In this document: in pieces, positions 6,971 through 13,577 of the stretch
Layout: every line of letters starts with the position of its first letter
Position numbering within the stretch: position 1 is the stretch's first letter
Assembly (NCBI GenBank): GCA_964435775.1
Contig: CAYTAP010000074.1
Coordinates: 1-21,031 of the forward strand
Length of the DNA: 21,031 bases
Reading direction: 5' to 3'
Source of the DNA: CAYTAP01 sp964435775
Lineage (GTDB): Bacteria; Planctomycetota; Phycisphaerae; Tepidisphaerales; Tepidisphaeraceae
Translations under genes and position numbers: made by a program
Notes under the pieces: model-generated
Seen by the model: the letters and a program-made list of their open reading frames with translations, nothing else
Told to the model about the DNA's origin: nothing
Databases searched by the model: none

Positions 6971-7042
6971 GCCACCTTTCGGACTTGAACCGAAAACCGC
7001 TGGTTTACAAAACCAGTGCTCTGCCAATTGAGCTAAGGTGGC
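6971..7042 (-). tRNA. tRNA-Thr (anticodon TGT)
   Basis: Read on the minus strand, 72 nt fold as a cloverleaf. The acceptor arms are GCCACCT and AGGTGGC. The D stem is GCTC/GAGC. The anticodon stem is CTGGT/ACCAG around loop TTTGTAA, giving anticodon TGT. The variable loop is CGGTT, and the T arm is TTCGG-TTCAAGT-CCGAA. CCA is not encoded, so it must be added after processing. It lies 48 bases downstream of greA on the same strand. Confidence 0.97.
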
Positions 7043-7090
7043 GATCGCGGCGGCGGTCGTTTCACCGTCGCCGATTTGGGTCACTGGTCC

Positions 7091-7561
7091 TTACTGGACA
7101 ATCTCCAGAATCTTAAACTCCATCGTCCCGCGGGGGGCTTTAACTTTCACGGTATCTCCAACCCGCGCCTTCATCAGCGCATCCCCCATCGGACTGGTGG
7201 CCGAGACGGGCATGATGTCACCGTCGCCGGCGGCCGATCCAACCTCTCCGACGAGGCGGACCAACTGCTCGCTATCATCATCCAAATCGAGCAATCGAAC
7301 CGTGTGGCCCAGGAAAACGACATCCTCGGGCACATGCTCATTGCTGACCACCGAAACATTCTTGAGCTTCGCCTCCAGTTCGGCCAATTCTTTTTGGATC
7401 GACCGATTCTCCTCTTTGGCGAAATGGTATTCGGCATTTTCGGACAAATCACCCAGGGCGGCGGCCTTGTTGATGCGATCCTGCGCTTCGAGCTGCGCCT
7501 TGTACAACTCTTCGCGTCGCCGCTCCATCTGTGTTTTTTCTTCCGCACTGACAAATTGCAT
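7091..7561 (-). CDS. greA: Transcription elongation factor GreA
   Basis: GreA enters the secondary channel of stalled RNA polymerase and stimulates cleavage of the backtracked transcript. The 156-residue protein has the N-terminal coiled coil (about 1-75) with the tip motif GDLSENAEYH (37-46), containing the acidic residues D38 and E41 that hold the catalytic magnesium. The C-terminal FKBP-like domain ends in VKAPRGTMEFKILEIV. The ATG at 7561 has AGGAG 7-8 bases upstream. Length matches the family (about 158). A strong promoter at 7747-7774 and a terminator-like hairpin at 7692-7728 lie in its leader, suggesting attenuation. tRNA-Thr follows on the same strand. Confidence 0.95.
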   Translation of the reverse strand: MQFVSAEEKTQMERRREELYKAQLEAQDRINKAAALGDLSENAEYHFAKEENRSIQKELAELEAKLKNVSVVSNEHVPEDVVFLGHTVRLLDLDDDSEQLVRLVGEVGSAAGDGDIMPVSATSPMGDALMKARVGDTVKVKAPRGTMEFKILEIVQ

Positions 7562-7691
7562 GGGACAACTCCTGTCCATATTGATCGGTAAACGGCGCGG
7601 GCCATCCGAAGCCCGCCGGCATGGCCTCTTTGCGCCCTTCCATGATGCCTCGCCCGGCATCGACTGCATGGGGGAGGCCCATGGTCCGGCC

Positions 7692-7728
7692 AAAAAACAT
7701 GAGCACCGCGCAAACTCAGGCGCGGTGC
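7692..7728 (-). terminator. Terminator-like hairpin in the greA leader
   Basis: On the minus strand, a perfect 9-bp stem GCACCGCGC/GCGCGGTGC (7728-7720 and 7711-7703) with an 8-nt loop is followed after 5 bases by TTTTTT (7697-7692). It lies about 130 bases ahead of the greA start and only about 12 bases after the predicted transcription start. It would release an RNA of about 50 nt unless read through. The gap between stem and T run is longer than ideal. Confidence 0.55.
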
Positions 7729-7746
7729 CGCTGCATCCAATGAGTC

Positions 7747-7774
7747 ATCATACCCTTCCCCGGCGCACTGGCAA
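7747..7774 (-). promoter_or_regulatory. Promoter for greA
   Basis: On the minus strand, TTGCCA (7774-7769) and TATGAT (7752-7747) are spaced by 16 bp and each matches the sigma70 consensus at 5 of 6 positions. Transcription would start near 7740. The -35 box lies 13 bases from the -35 box of the divergent atpC promoter. Apart from these promoters and the hairpin, 7562-7890 holds no gene. Confidence 0.65.
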
Positions 7775-7787
7775 CACCAAGGTTGAA

Positions 7788-7816
7788 TTGACGCTTTCGC
7801 CCGCGTCATCTAAACT
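7788..7816 (+). promoter_or_regulatory. Promoter for atpC
   Basis: TTGACG (7788-7793) and TAAACT (7811-7816) have the ideal 17-bp spacing, matching consensus at 5/6 and 4/6. It predicts a leader of about 68 nt to the ATG at 7891. It stands back to back with the greA promoter. Confidence 0.55.
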
Positions 7817-7890
7817 TTTATGCGTATTCAAGCCCGCGAAGCGGCGGGCTCGTGTTTGTACGGATTTCACCAGCGCACAGGAGCTTTTCC

Positions 7891-8286
7891 ATGTCGTTCC
7901 AATGCACCGTCGTCACGCCGGAAAAGCAGGCTTTGGATGAGACCGTCACCCAGGTCATTTTGCCATCACACGATGGGCTTGTCGGAATCCTGACCGGGCA
8001 TGCGCCGATGCTTATGAAACTGGGCGCCGGTCCGTTGCAACTGGATCTGGCCGGGGGGCAGCAGCGCCATTACTTCGTCGAAGGCGGCGTGGCGCAGATC
8101 AAGGATGATCGCCTGACGATCATCACCAACGAGGCGGTTCCCGCCGGTGAGATCGACGTGGAGAGCGCCCGCGCCGAGCAGGCCGAGGCGACGGCCAGCC
8201 AACCCACCGACGACAAGTCGCGCGAGGAGCGCCAGCGTCGCATCCGCAGCGCCGCCGCCAAGCAGGCGGTGGCCGGGCGGCGATGA
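7891..8286 (+). CDS. atpC: F1Fo ATP synthase epsilon subunit
   Basis: The epsilon subunit couples rotation between F1 and Fo and can inhibit ATP hydrolysis. The 131-residue protein begins MSFQCTVVTPEKQALDETV and has the typical beta-sandwich phrases LPSHDGLVGILTGHAPM and YFVEGGVAQIKDDRLTIIT. The C-terminal part (from about 90) is a charged helical region rich in Glu, Arg and Ala. The ATG at 7891 has ACAGGAG 7 bases upstream, which decides against an in-frame ATG/GTG further up. No other atp gene is beside it, which is unusual because atpC normally follows atpD. It has its own promoter candidate and diverges from greA. Confidence 0.93.
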   Translation: MSFQCTVVTPEKQALDETVTQVILPSHDGLVGILTGHAPMLMKLGAGPLQLDLAGGQQRHYFVEGGVAQIKDDRLTIITNEAVPAGEIDVESARAEQAEATASQPTDDKSREERQRRIRSAAAKQAVAGRR

Positions 8287-8373
8287 GGGTCAAGGCGGCC
8301 TTCGCTTGCGCATGGGCCTTATCGCATGTAACACGCGTCGCCCGCCCTATTTAGCAAAATTGCGATATTTTCC

Positions 8374-8402
8374 TTGACTCGAGACATGTCGCGCGGCATG
8401 AT
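8374..8402 (+). promoter_or_regulatory. Candidate promoter of second PEP-CTERM gene
   Basis: TTGACT (8374-8379) and CATGAT (8397-8402) are spaced by 17 bp, matching consensus at 5/6 and 4/6. The leader to the ATG at 8529 would be about 120 nt. Confidence 0.4.
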
Positions 8403-8528
8403 TTTTCCCACCATCTGTTCCACGCTTTTCGGGCAAATGGTTGGGCATGACCGACGCAAGGTTGCTTGCGCTGTGGTGTTCATACCCCGGAAAACGCTCA
8501 CTTCTCGTTTGAGATCAGGAGAAAATCG

Positions 8529-9521
8529 ATGCGAAGACGCACTTCGTTTGTCGGAGGTGTTTGCGCGGCACTTGTATTGGCGATCATCGTTCCCGCGGCA
8601 CAGGGACTGCCCGCATATAACAACGATGCCACCGGAGGGATTTCCTTCGGTGTATCGAGCTATGGCGGAGCGCCAAACGTGGGTGCGCCAACCTATATCG
8701 CCAACAACTTCACCGGCCGAACCGATATCCTCTCCAGCCCTGGCAATGGGACGCTGGGTGGATATCTGACCGCCAGCCCCACCGTCATCAACAACACGGC
8801 AAGCACAGGCTTTGGCTTTTTGCCGGTGGGTTTGTGGCGGGTCGGCGGCGGCAATGGGAACGGCAACTTCGGGTCGGGGGCCGCGATCAACAACGGAACG
8901 TCAGTGGGCGTGGCGCTCGTGGATGACAACGCGGGGGGCGGCACCGCATCGTATATGGTTGCCTCAACCATCGGCACCTACACCGATGCGGCCGGGACGG
9001 CGGCGGGAAACACCTACGGCGCATCCATTGCGATGTCCGGCGGCGTGCCGGCCATCGGCAACGCGGCCGTTCTGGCGGCGCGAGTTCATCTCTCAAGCGT
9101 GACGGTGGGCAGCCCATTTTTCAATGGGGTGGATTTGCCCGACATGGTGTTGGCGATCTCCAGGAACGCCTTGGGTAATACGCTCGCCAGCTACAACGTG
9201 GTCGGCCACGGGAGCGCCTGGGCCGTCCTGCTCACCGATGGAAACAACGGGTTGTTCAAGGCGCTTTCCGTCTCCAGCGCCGCGTTGGCAGTGGCGATCC
9301 CGGCGGGCGACACGATCACCGTGACCGCCACGCTCACCGCGTACGCCGACCCGGCCAGCATTGACACAATGATTCCAGACAATGACCTGTGGACGGCCGC
9401 CGGCGCATCAGCACCGACAATCACCTTCCTCGATACCGTTGTCCCGGAACCGGGCGCCTTCGTGTCGATGTCGATGGCGTCCCTCATCCTCATGCGGCGC
9501 CGCCGACGCCTGTGCCGGTGA
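8529..9521 (+). CDS. PEP-CTERM sorting-domain protein
   Basis: A 330-residue exported protein. The N-terminus MRRRTSFVGGVCAALVLAII, ending near PAAQG, is a signal peptide. The body is low in Cys and charged residues and rich in Gly, Ala, Ser, Thr and Asn, with predicted beta structure and no recognised enzyme motif. The end VVPEPGAFVSMSMASLILM plus RRRRRLCR is a PEP-CTERM tail: the PEP motif, a membrane stretch and an Arg cluster, which exosortase would process. The ATG at 9 bases after AGGAG (within 8519-8523) is preferred over an earlier in-frame start. It is not similar in sequence to the PEP-CTERM protein at 2328-3125 apart from the tail. The role is probably at the cell surface or in extracellular matrix. 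Confidence 0.85.
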   Translation: MRRRTSFVGGVCAALVLAIIVPAAQGLPAYNNDATGGISFGVSSYGGAPNVGAPTYIANNFTGRTDILSSPGNGTLGGYLTASPTVINNTASTGFGFLPVGLWRVGGGNGNGNFGSGAAINNGTSVGVALVDDNAGGGTASYMVASTIGTYTDAAGTAAGNTYGASIAMSGGVPAIGNAAVLAARVHLSSVTVGSPFFNGVDLPDMVLAISRNALGNTLASYNVVGHGSAWAVLLTDGNNGLFKALSVSSAALAVAIPAGDTITVTATLTAYADPASIDTMIPDNDLWTAAGASAPTITFLDTVVPEPGAFVSMSMASLILMRRRRRLCR

Positions 9522-9627
9522 CAATCCGCCTCTACTGACCGCGAGTGGGTGATGGGGTATAGGGAGCTTATGCGCCGTGAGGTGAATGGTGTGAAGAAGT
9601 GGTGGCGACGCCCCCTCGCGCAAGCGT

Positions 9628-9918
9628 TCAGTCATTCCCATGCGTTTCTTCAAGAATTTTTCGCAGGTAGCCATTTTCCCGGCGGGTCGCCTCGAGATCG
9701 AACACCAGGTACTTGATGCTCAGGCGAAGGTAGTCGAGGCTTTCCTGCAGGCTGCCGACGGTGCGCTTGAGGCGCTCGTGGCGCTGCTTGGTGTCTTCGG
9801 CCAGTTTGGCAAGCTTCTGTCGTTCGGTGGACGGGATCGTACTGATCTCTCCCATCAGCTCGGCCAGCTTGGTGTGAAATTCGGTTTCGCTCATCATTTC
9901 AACTGTGGGGTCTTTCAT
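9628..9918 (-). CDS. Small coiled-coil protein of unknown function
   Basis: A 96-residue hydrophilic protein, almost entirely helical. Residues about 30-93 show heptad spacing of Leu (QKLAKLAEDTKQRHERLKRT, then LQESLDYLRLSIKYLVFDLE). The pattern suggests a dimeric coiled coil. There is no signal peptide, Cys or known motif. The ATG at 9918 has GAGG 8 bases upstream. Two Met residues at positions 8 and 9 are alternative starts. Codon pattern and clear ribosome site support a real gene, but I do not recognise it. Confidence 0.7.
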   Translation of the reverse strand: MKDPTVEMMSETEFHTKLAELMGEISTIPSTERQKLAKLAEDTKQRHERLKRTVGSLQESLDYLRLSIKYLVFDLEATRRENGYLRKILEETHGND

Positions 9919-9971
9919 GGTCGCGCCTCGAACAAAAGGATCAAGTCTTGGTCGAGGTCATGCCGTTGCTC

Positions 9972-9999
9972 TTGGCTGATCCGACAGGGGCACTATAAT
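9972..9999 (+). promoter_or_regulatory. Candidate promoter of the Pro/Ala-rich membrane protein
   Basis: TTGGCT (9972-9977) and a perfect TATAAT (9994-9999) are spaced by 16 bp. The leader to 10159 would be about 150 nt. Confidence 0.45.
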
Positions 10000-10020
10000 C
10001 CGGTGGCGCAAAGCGCGACA

Positions 10021-10048
10021 ATGAGAATCACGCTCGCGCCAGCGTCAA
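10021..10048 (-). promoter_or_regulatory. Candidate promoter of the small coiled-coil gene
   Basis: On the minus strand, TTGACG (10048-10043) and TCTCAT (10026-10021) are spaced by 16 bp, giving a leader of about 95 nt to 9918. The -10 match is only 4/6. Confidence 0.3.
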
Positions 10049-10158
10049 AATGACAATTGGGCGATAATTAAGGAAAGATGCAACGGTTCTCGGGGTCATG
10101 CGAGCACCATTTTGTCCGGCCGAAGCCGGTCGGGGACGCCAAATAGCCGGAGTGATCG

Positions 10159-11148
10159 ATGGGCAATGAAAACAAAGATGAGTGGGCTGATGCACTGGCG
10201 GCGTTCGCCGACGGCCACACCGAGGAGGAGGAATCGGACGAACGCGAGGATTCCCAAGGCCCTGAGGCGGACGATGTGGCGGAAGAGGCGAGTGCCGCAG
10301 ATTCCCCGCCGACGCCCGCAACACCAGTCACCCATCACACCCCGCCCGCCAAGCCACAGCGACCGGCGCCTGTCGCAAAGGCGTCCTCCAAGCCGGCGAT
10401 TCGAGCAATTCCGGTAACCAAAATTAAGGCGCCGGCGAGTCGGGCCGCAGTCCGTCCAGCTTCTCCAACACAACCCCAAACACCCGCCAAGCCCGTCCGT
10501 CCAGCGCCGCCGACGCCGACGACTGTTCCCTCCGCCACACCGGTTGCTCACAAAAAAATTGCCTCACAAGCGCCCCCGGCGGCGAAGCCGGTCCGGCCCA
10601 GCATCCCGGTCGTGACGCCAGTGGAGATCGACGCGAAACCGAATCGCCCCGCCCGTCCGGACTCGCCCCCGACGAATCCGGCGCCGCCCCGGGCGATCGA
10701 TCCCGACGCATCCGCGAGCGAGCAGGCGCTCGATGAGATTCGCGCCGAGGATGAACCGCTCACGGAACAGGAGCAACTCGAGGCACAGGAAGCGGCGGAG
10801 GATGATGTGATGATGGCGCCGGCGGCCCCGATCGAATACTTGGCGCATACGCCGGTCAAGCCGAAGCAGGATCCCCGCATTGCTGTACTGAAATCACTCA
10901 ACCTGAGACGAACGCTGATCCCCATCCTGCTGACGACAGGCGCGTTGATGCTCATCTTGTGCGGCGGCGTGTTTGTCGTGAGCGAGGATTCGCCCTTCGC
11001 CAACCTCCGCGCCGCGGGCAACACATGGATTCCCCTCTCGATGGGCATCACGGGGCTGCTGCTCCTGGGGCTGGCGGCGGTGAATGTGCTGCATGTGCGA
11101 TCGGAAATGGACAAGGCGGTGACGGCGGCGGGGGATGCGGCCACTTGA
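10159..11148 (+). CDS. Pro/Ala-rich membrane protein of unknown function
   Basis: A 329-residue protein. The N-terminus (1-50) is strongly acidic (EEEESDEREDSQGPEADDVA). Residues 50-190 are a long Pro/Ala/Lys-rich region, probably extended and disordered. Another acidic patch follows (EDEPLTEQEQLEAQEAAEDD). Two membrane helices lie near 253-276 (LIPILLTTGALMLILCGGVF) and 289-312 (PLSMGITGLLLLGLAAVNVL). There is no signal peptide, so the N-terminus is probably cytoplasmic. The ATG at 10159 has GGAG 7 bases upstream. No family is recognised; the Pro-rich stalk resembles TonB or cell-division anchor proteins only in composition. A REP pair lies between it and the convergent ychF. Confidence 0.75.
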   Translation: MGNENKDEWADALAAFADGHTEEEESDEREDSQGPEADDVAEEASAADSPPTPATPVTHHTPPAKPQRPAPVAKASSKPAIRAIPVTKIKAPASRAAVRPASPTQPQTPAKPVRPAPPTPTTVPSATPVAHKKIASQAPPAAKPVRPSIPVVTPVEIDAKPNRPARPDSPPTNPAPPRAIDPDASASEQALDEIRAEDEPLTEQEQLEAQEAAEDDVMMAPAAPIEYLAHTPVKPKQDPRIAVLKSLNLRRTLIPILLTTGALMLILCGGVFVVSEDSPFANLRAAGNTWIPLSMGITGLLLLGLAAVNVLHVRSEMDKAVTAAGDAAT

Positions 11149-11167
11149 GGGAGTGACCCCTTGCGGG

Positions 11168-11192
11168 AACCCCCTCCCCAACCCTCCCCCCT
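11168..11192. repeat. Partial family B repeat
   Basis: The stretch AACCCCCTCCCCAACCCTCC followed by CCC matches the left half of the family B palindromes at 2019 and 2263. No inverted partner follows directly. Confidence 0.6.
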
Positions 11193-11214
11193 TCGGGTCT
11201 GAGCCTCAGTTTTC

Positions 11215-11280
11215 GTAGGGTCCGCCCCGCGGACCATCACTAGAACGAGCGAGCGATGCGGTCCGCGAGGCGGACCCTAC
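11215..11280. repeat. REP inverted pair (BIME-like), GTAG-headed, family A
   Basis: The left unit is GTAG plus the hairpin GGTCCGC-CCC-GCGGACC. The right unit is its inverted partner with two changes (GGTCCGCGAGGCGGACC then CTAC). They are separated by about 20 bases. The element sits between the convergent 3' ends of the genes at 10159 and 11322, a classic REP location. Confidence 0.9.
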
Positions 11281-11321
11281 GGGAGAGAGCCCGACGGGGG
11301 AGTGCATTGATCCGCGCCTGT

Positions 11322-12410
11322 TCACACATTGAACAGGAAATGCGTGATGTCCCCATCCTTCATCACATAGGCTTTCCCCTCGGCGCGAAGCTTGCCGGCG
11401 GCCTTGATGGCGGATTCGGTTTTGTATTGCTGAAGGTCGGCCAGCGTGTAGATTTCCGCGCGGATGAAGCCGCGTTCGAAATCGGTGTGGATGACGCCCG
11501 CCGCCTGCGGCGCGGTGGCGCCGACGGGGATCGTCCAGGCGCGAATCTCCTTTGGACCGGACGTGAAATAGGATTGCAGACCAAGGAGCTTGTATGCCTC
11601 GCGCGTCAGCGTCGCCAGCGCCGGCTCGGCCAGGCCCATCGTTTCGAGCATTTCCTTGCGGTCGGCGGGTTCCAGTTCCGACAGCTCCGATTCCAGCTTC
11701 GCACAAACCGGCACGACCGCGCCATCGCCGGCGTGTTCGCGGACGCGCCCAACAAGTGGGCCCTGGCCATGAACGTCGGTCTCATCAACATTGGCGACGT
11801 AAAGCACTTTCTTGGCCGTAATCAGCCCGAGGGTTTGAACGACCTTGCGTTCATCCGGCGTCAAATCCAGCTTGCGCACGGGCTGACCCTCGTTGAGCTG
11901 CGCCTTGCATTTCTTGAGAACCTCGGAGCGGATGATCGCCTCCTTGTCACCCGATCGCGCCAGGCGCTCGGCCTTGTCCAGCGACGAGAGAACCGTTTCC
12001 AGGTCGGCCAGCGCAAGTTCCGTTTCAATCGTCTCGATGTCCCGGATCGGATCGACGGAGTTTTCGACGTGCATGATGTCGGCGTCCTCGAAGCATCGCA
12101 CGACATGAACGATCGCATCGACCTCGCGGATGTGGGAGAGAAACTTGTTGCCGAGCCCCTCGCCGGTGCTGGCGCCGCGGACGATGCCTGCGATATCGAC
12201 GATCCGCACGGCCGCGGGGATGATCTTTTCGGTTTTCTGAAACTGGTTGATGATCGCCAGCCGTGGATCGGGCACCTCGACGATGCCGACGTTGGGCTCG
12301 ATGGTGGCGAAGGGGTAGTTGGCCGCCAACGCCCCGGCGGCGGTGAGGGCGTTGAACAGGGTGCTCTTGCCCACGTTGGGCAGACCGACGATTCCGACTT
12401 CCAAAGCCAT
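11322..12410 (-). CDS. ychF: Redox-responsive ATPase/GTPase YchF (Obg family)
   Basis: YchF is a ribosome-associated P-loop NTPase that prefers ATP. The 362-residue protein has the Walker A motif GLPNVGKST (9-17), DIAG (switch II/G3), and NVDE in place of NKxD, the family-specific change linked to ATP binding. It ends in a TGS domain (from about 280) with GVIHTDFERGFIRAEI and GKLRAEGKAYVMKDGDITHF. The length equals E. coli YchF. The start at 12410 (MALEVGIVGLPNVGKS) is chosen by family alignment; an in-frame ATG 14 codons earlier has no ribosome site. The open frame continues far upstream without a stop, which reflects high GC content only. Confidence 0.96.
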   Translation of the reverse strand: MALEVGIVGLPNVGKSTLFNALTAAGALAANYPFATIEPNVGIVEVPDPRLAIINQFQKTEKIIPAAVRIVDIAGIVRGASTGEGLGNKFLSHIREVDAIVHVVRCFEDADIMHVENSVDPIRDIETIETELALADLETVLSSLDKAERLARSGDKEAIIRSEVLKKCKAQLNEGQPVRKLDLTPDERKVVQTLGLITAKKVLYVANVDETDVHGQGPLVGRVREHAGDGAVVPVCAKLESELSELEPADRKEMLETMGLAEPALATLTREAYKLLGLQSYFTSGPKEIRAWTIPVGATAPQAAGVIHTDFERGFIRAEIYTLADLQQYKTESAIKAAGKLRAEGKAYVMKDGDITHFLFNV

Positions 12411-12580
12411 GCGATGTTCCAGTGCGGGTTGAAGTTGATCGGGCGTCGCCATTGAAGCGCCGCCAAGCCGGGCAATGTACCTGTTGAGAGGCGGGGCGTG
12501 AAGGGATCGGCATGGTCGCGCCCGCCGCCGACGGGGTGTTGGAAGGGAGTGGTCAATTATTGTGGCCGATGTGCATGGAC

Positions 12581-12630
12581 GGCGGGCGTCGCTCCCGCGA
12601 CGCCGCGGCGTTGCGGGAGCAAAGCCCTCC
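12581..12630. repeat. Imperfect inverted repeat, family C
   Basis: GGCGGGCGTCGCTCCCGC and GCGGGAGCAAAGCCCTCC form imperfect arms around a CGACGCCGCGG centre. The element matches the perfect family C copy at 3228-3281. It lies between the divergent ychF and hicB-like genes. Apart from it and the promoter at 12696, 12411-12731 holds nothing clear. Confidence 0.8.
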
Positions 12631-12695
12631 AATTTCCGCCGATGCCGCTTGTGAAGCCACAAATGTTGGCTACTCCCTGTTGGAAAAAACTTTTC

Positions 12696-12725
12696 TTGAC
12701 GCGCGGGGGCGCGCGGGTTGAGAAT
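12696..12725 (+). promoter_or_regulatory. Candidate promoter of the HicB-like gene
   Basis: TTGACG (12696-12701) and GAGAAT (12720-12725) are spaced by 18 bp. A CGCGCG-GGGG-CGCGCG palindrome (12700-12715) lies between the boxes and could serve as operator. Transcription would start at or beside the ATG at 12732, so the message may be leaderless; no Shine-Dalgarno sequence is seen. Confidence 0.35.
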
Positions 12726-12731
12726 TATGAC

Positions 12732-12986
12732 ATGAAGCAGCATTACCACACCATCATCAAACCGGAGCCGAACGGTTTTTTTGTCGGCTGGGTCGAGGAA
12801 GTGCCGGGCGCGATCACACACGGACGGTCGCTGGACGAATGCCGGCGAAACCTGCGCGATGCGCTGGAACTGATGCTGCAAACGCATCGCGATGAGGCGC
12901 GACTGGCGCTGAATCCCAGTTGCATCGAGGAAGCGATCGAGATCGATCTCGTCGAACCGCCCGTCCTGCACACCCACCGCGCCTGA
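12732..12986 (+). CDS. HicB-family antitoxin-like protein (no adjacent hicA)
   Basis: An 84-residue protein with the HicB partial RNase H fold. It has a strand reading HYHTIIKPEPNGFFVGWVEE, then VPGAITHGRSLDECRRNLRD, then a helix ALELMLQTH. The lengths and the PGAITHGRSLDEC motif are typical of HicB/UPF0150 proteins. In complete systems HicB neutralises the mRNA interferase HicA. No hicA-like short ORF with a dsRNA-binding fold is visible on either side, so it is an orphan. It lacks a C-terminal HTH or ribbon-helix-helix DNA-binding domain. It is convergent with dgkA and separated from it by a REP pair. Confidence 0.82.
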   Translation: MKQHYHTIIKPEPNGFFVGWVEEVPGAITHGRSLDECRRNLRDALELMLQTHRDEARLALNPSCIEEAIEIDLVEPPVLHTHRA

Positions 12987-13074
12987 GCAACCACCCGTTT
13001 TTTTGATCGTGGCATGTTGCGACCAGGGCAGCAGGGACGTTCCGCGCGCACAACGCGATTGTTGCCGAGTCCTT

Positions 13075-13141
13075 GTAGGGTCCGCCCCGCGGACCATTTT
13101 TAATGGTCGACCTGAGTCATGGTCCGCGGGGCGGACCCTAC
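13075..13141. repeat. Perfect REP inverted pair (BIME-like), family A
   Basis: The 23-base arms match exactly. Each is GTAG plus the hairpin GGTCCGC-CCC-GCGGACC plus AT, in inverted orientation around about 21 bases. It lies between the convergent hicB-like and dgkA genes, and its right end (minus strand GTAG) supplies the TAG stop of dgkA. Confidence 0.95.
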
Positions 13142-13560
13142 AAGAACAACCGCTGCCACAAAGGTGGTCCGAGGATCAGCAGCCCGACGATCACCGACGC
13201 CACCGACGCCAGGAGAACCATTCCGGCGGCGAGGTCTTTGGCGATCTTGGCCAGGGGATGCACATGCGGCGACGCCAGATCAATCGCGGCCTCGACGGCG
13301 GTGTTGATCCCCTCGAGGATGAGCACCAGGGCGATAGTGAAGACGAGCAGCGCCCACTCCAGGCGTCCGATCCTCAGCCACGCCGCCATGCCGCACACGA
13401 GGATGCCGATGACCAGTTCAATGCGGGCATTGCGCTGAGTGCGGAATAAATGGCCCAACCCCGCGAACGCATACCCGAATGATCGCCACACGCCGCCCGA
13501 CCACGGGCGCGGCTCGCTCTGTTGGCCGCGCGGATCGGTATCATGGGGGTTGTCTGGCAT
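13138..13560 (-). CDS. dgkA: Diacylglycerol kinase / undecaprenol kinase family (DgkA)
   Basis: A 140-residue integral membrane kinase of the prokaryotic DAGK family. It phosphorylates diacylglycerol or undecaprenol with ATP, recycling lipid in envelope synthesis. After a hydrophilic N-terminal 25 residues it reads WRSFGYAFAGLGHLFRTQRN ARIEL, then the membrane helices near 48-64 and 68-83, then the signature EGINTAVEAAIDL (83-95) with its catalytic Glu, HPLAKIAKDLAAGMVLLAS, and a final helix. The start at 13560 lacks a clear ribosome site. The TAG stop is formed by the GTAG head of the REP pair at 13075-13141, so the last residues (RLFL) run to the edge of the repeat. Confidence 0.9.
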   Translation of the reverse strand: MPDNPHDTDPRGQQSEPRPWSGGVWRSFGYAFAGLGHLFRTQRNARIELVIGILVCGMAAWLRIGRLEWALLVFTIALVLILEGINTAVEAAIDLASPHVHPLAKIAKDLAAGMVLLASVASVIVGLLILGPPLWQRLFL

Positions 13561-13577
13561 GGGTTCATTACACGCCG

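Noticed and set aside
5869..7042. Genomic island integrated at the 3' end of tRNA-Thr
   Set aside because: The toxin-antitoxin operon ends 2 bases from the tRNA 3' end, but no second copy of the tRNA 3' sequence and no integrase is seen.
11256..12455. Long plus-strand frame of 399 codons opposite ychF
   Set aside because: It is a shadow of ychF with no own motifs.
12411..13097. N-terminal extension of ychF of more than 200 codons
   Set aside because: It is open only because GC content is high; it crosses a repeat and the hicB-like gene, and family alignment places the start at 12410.
13003..13449. Plus-strand frame opposite dgkA
   Set aside because: It is a shadow of dgkA and the REP pair; composition is unlike a real protein.
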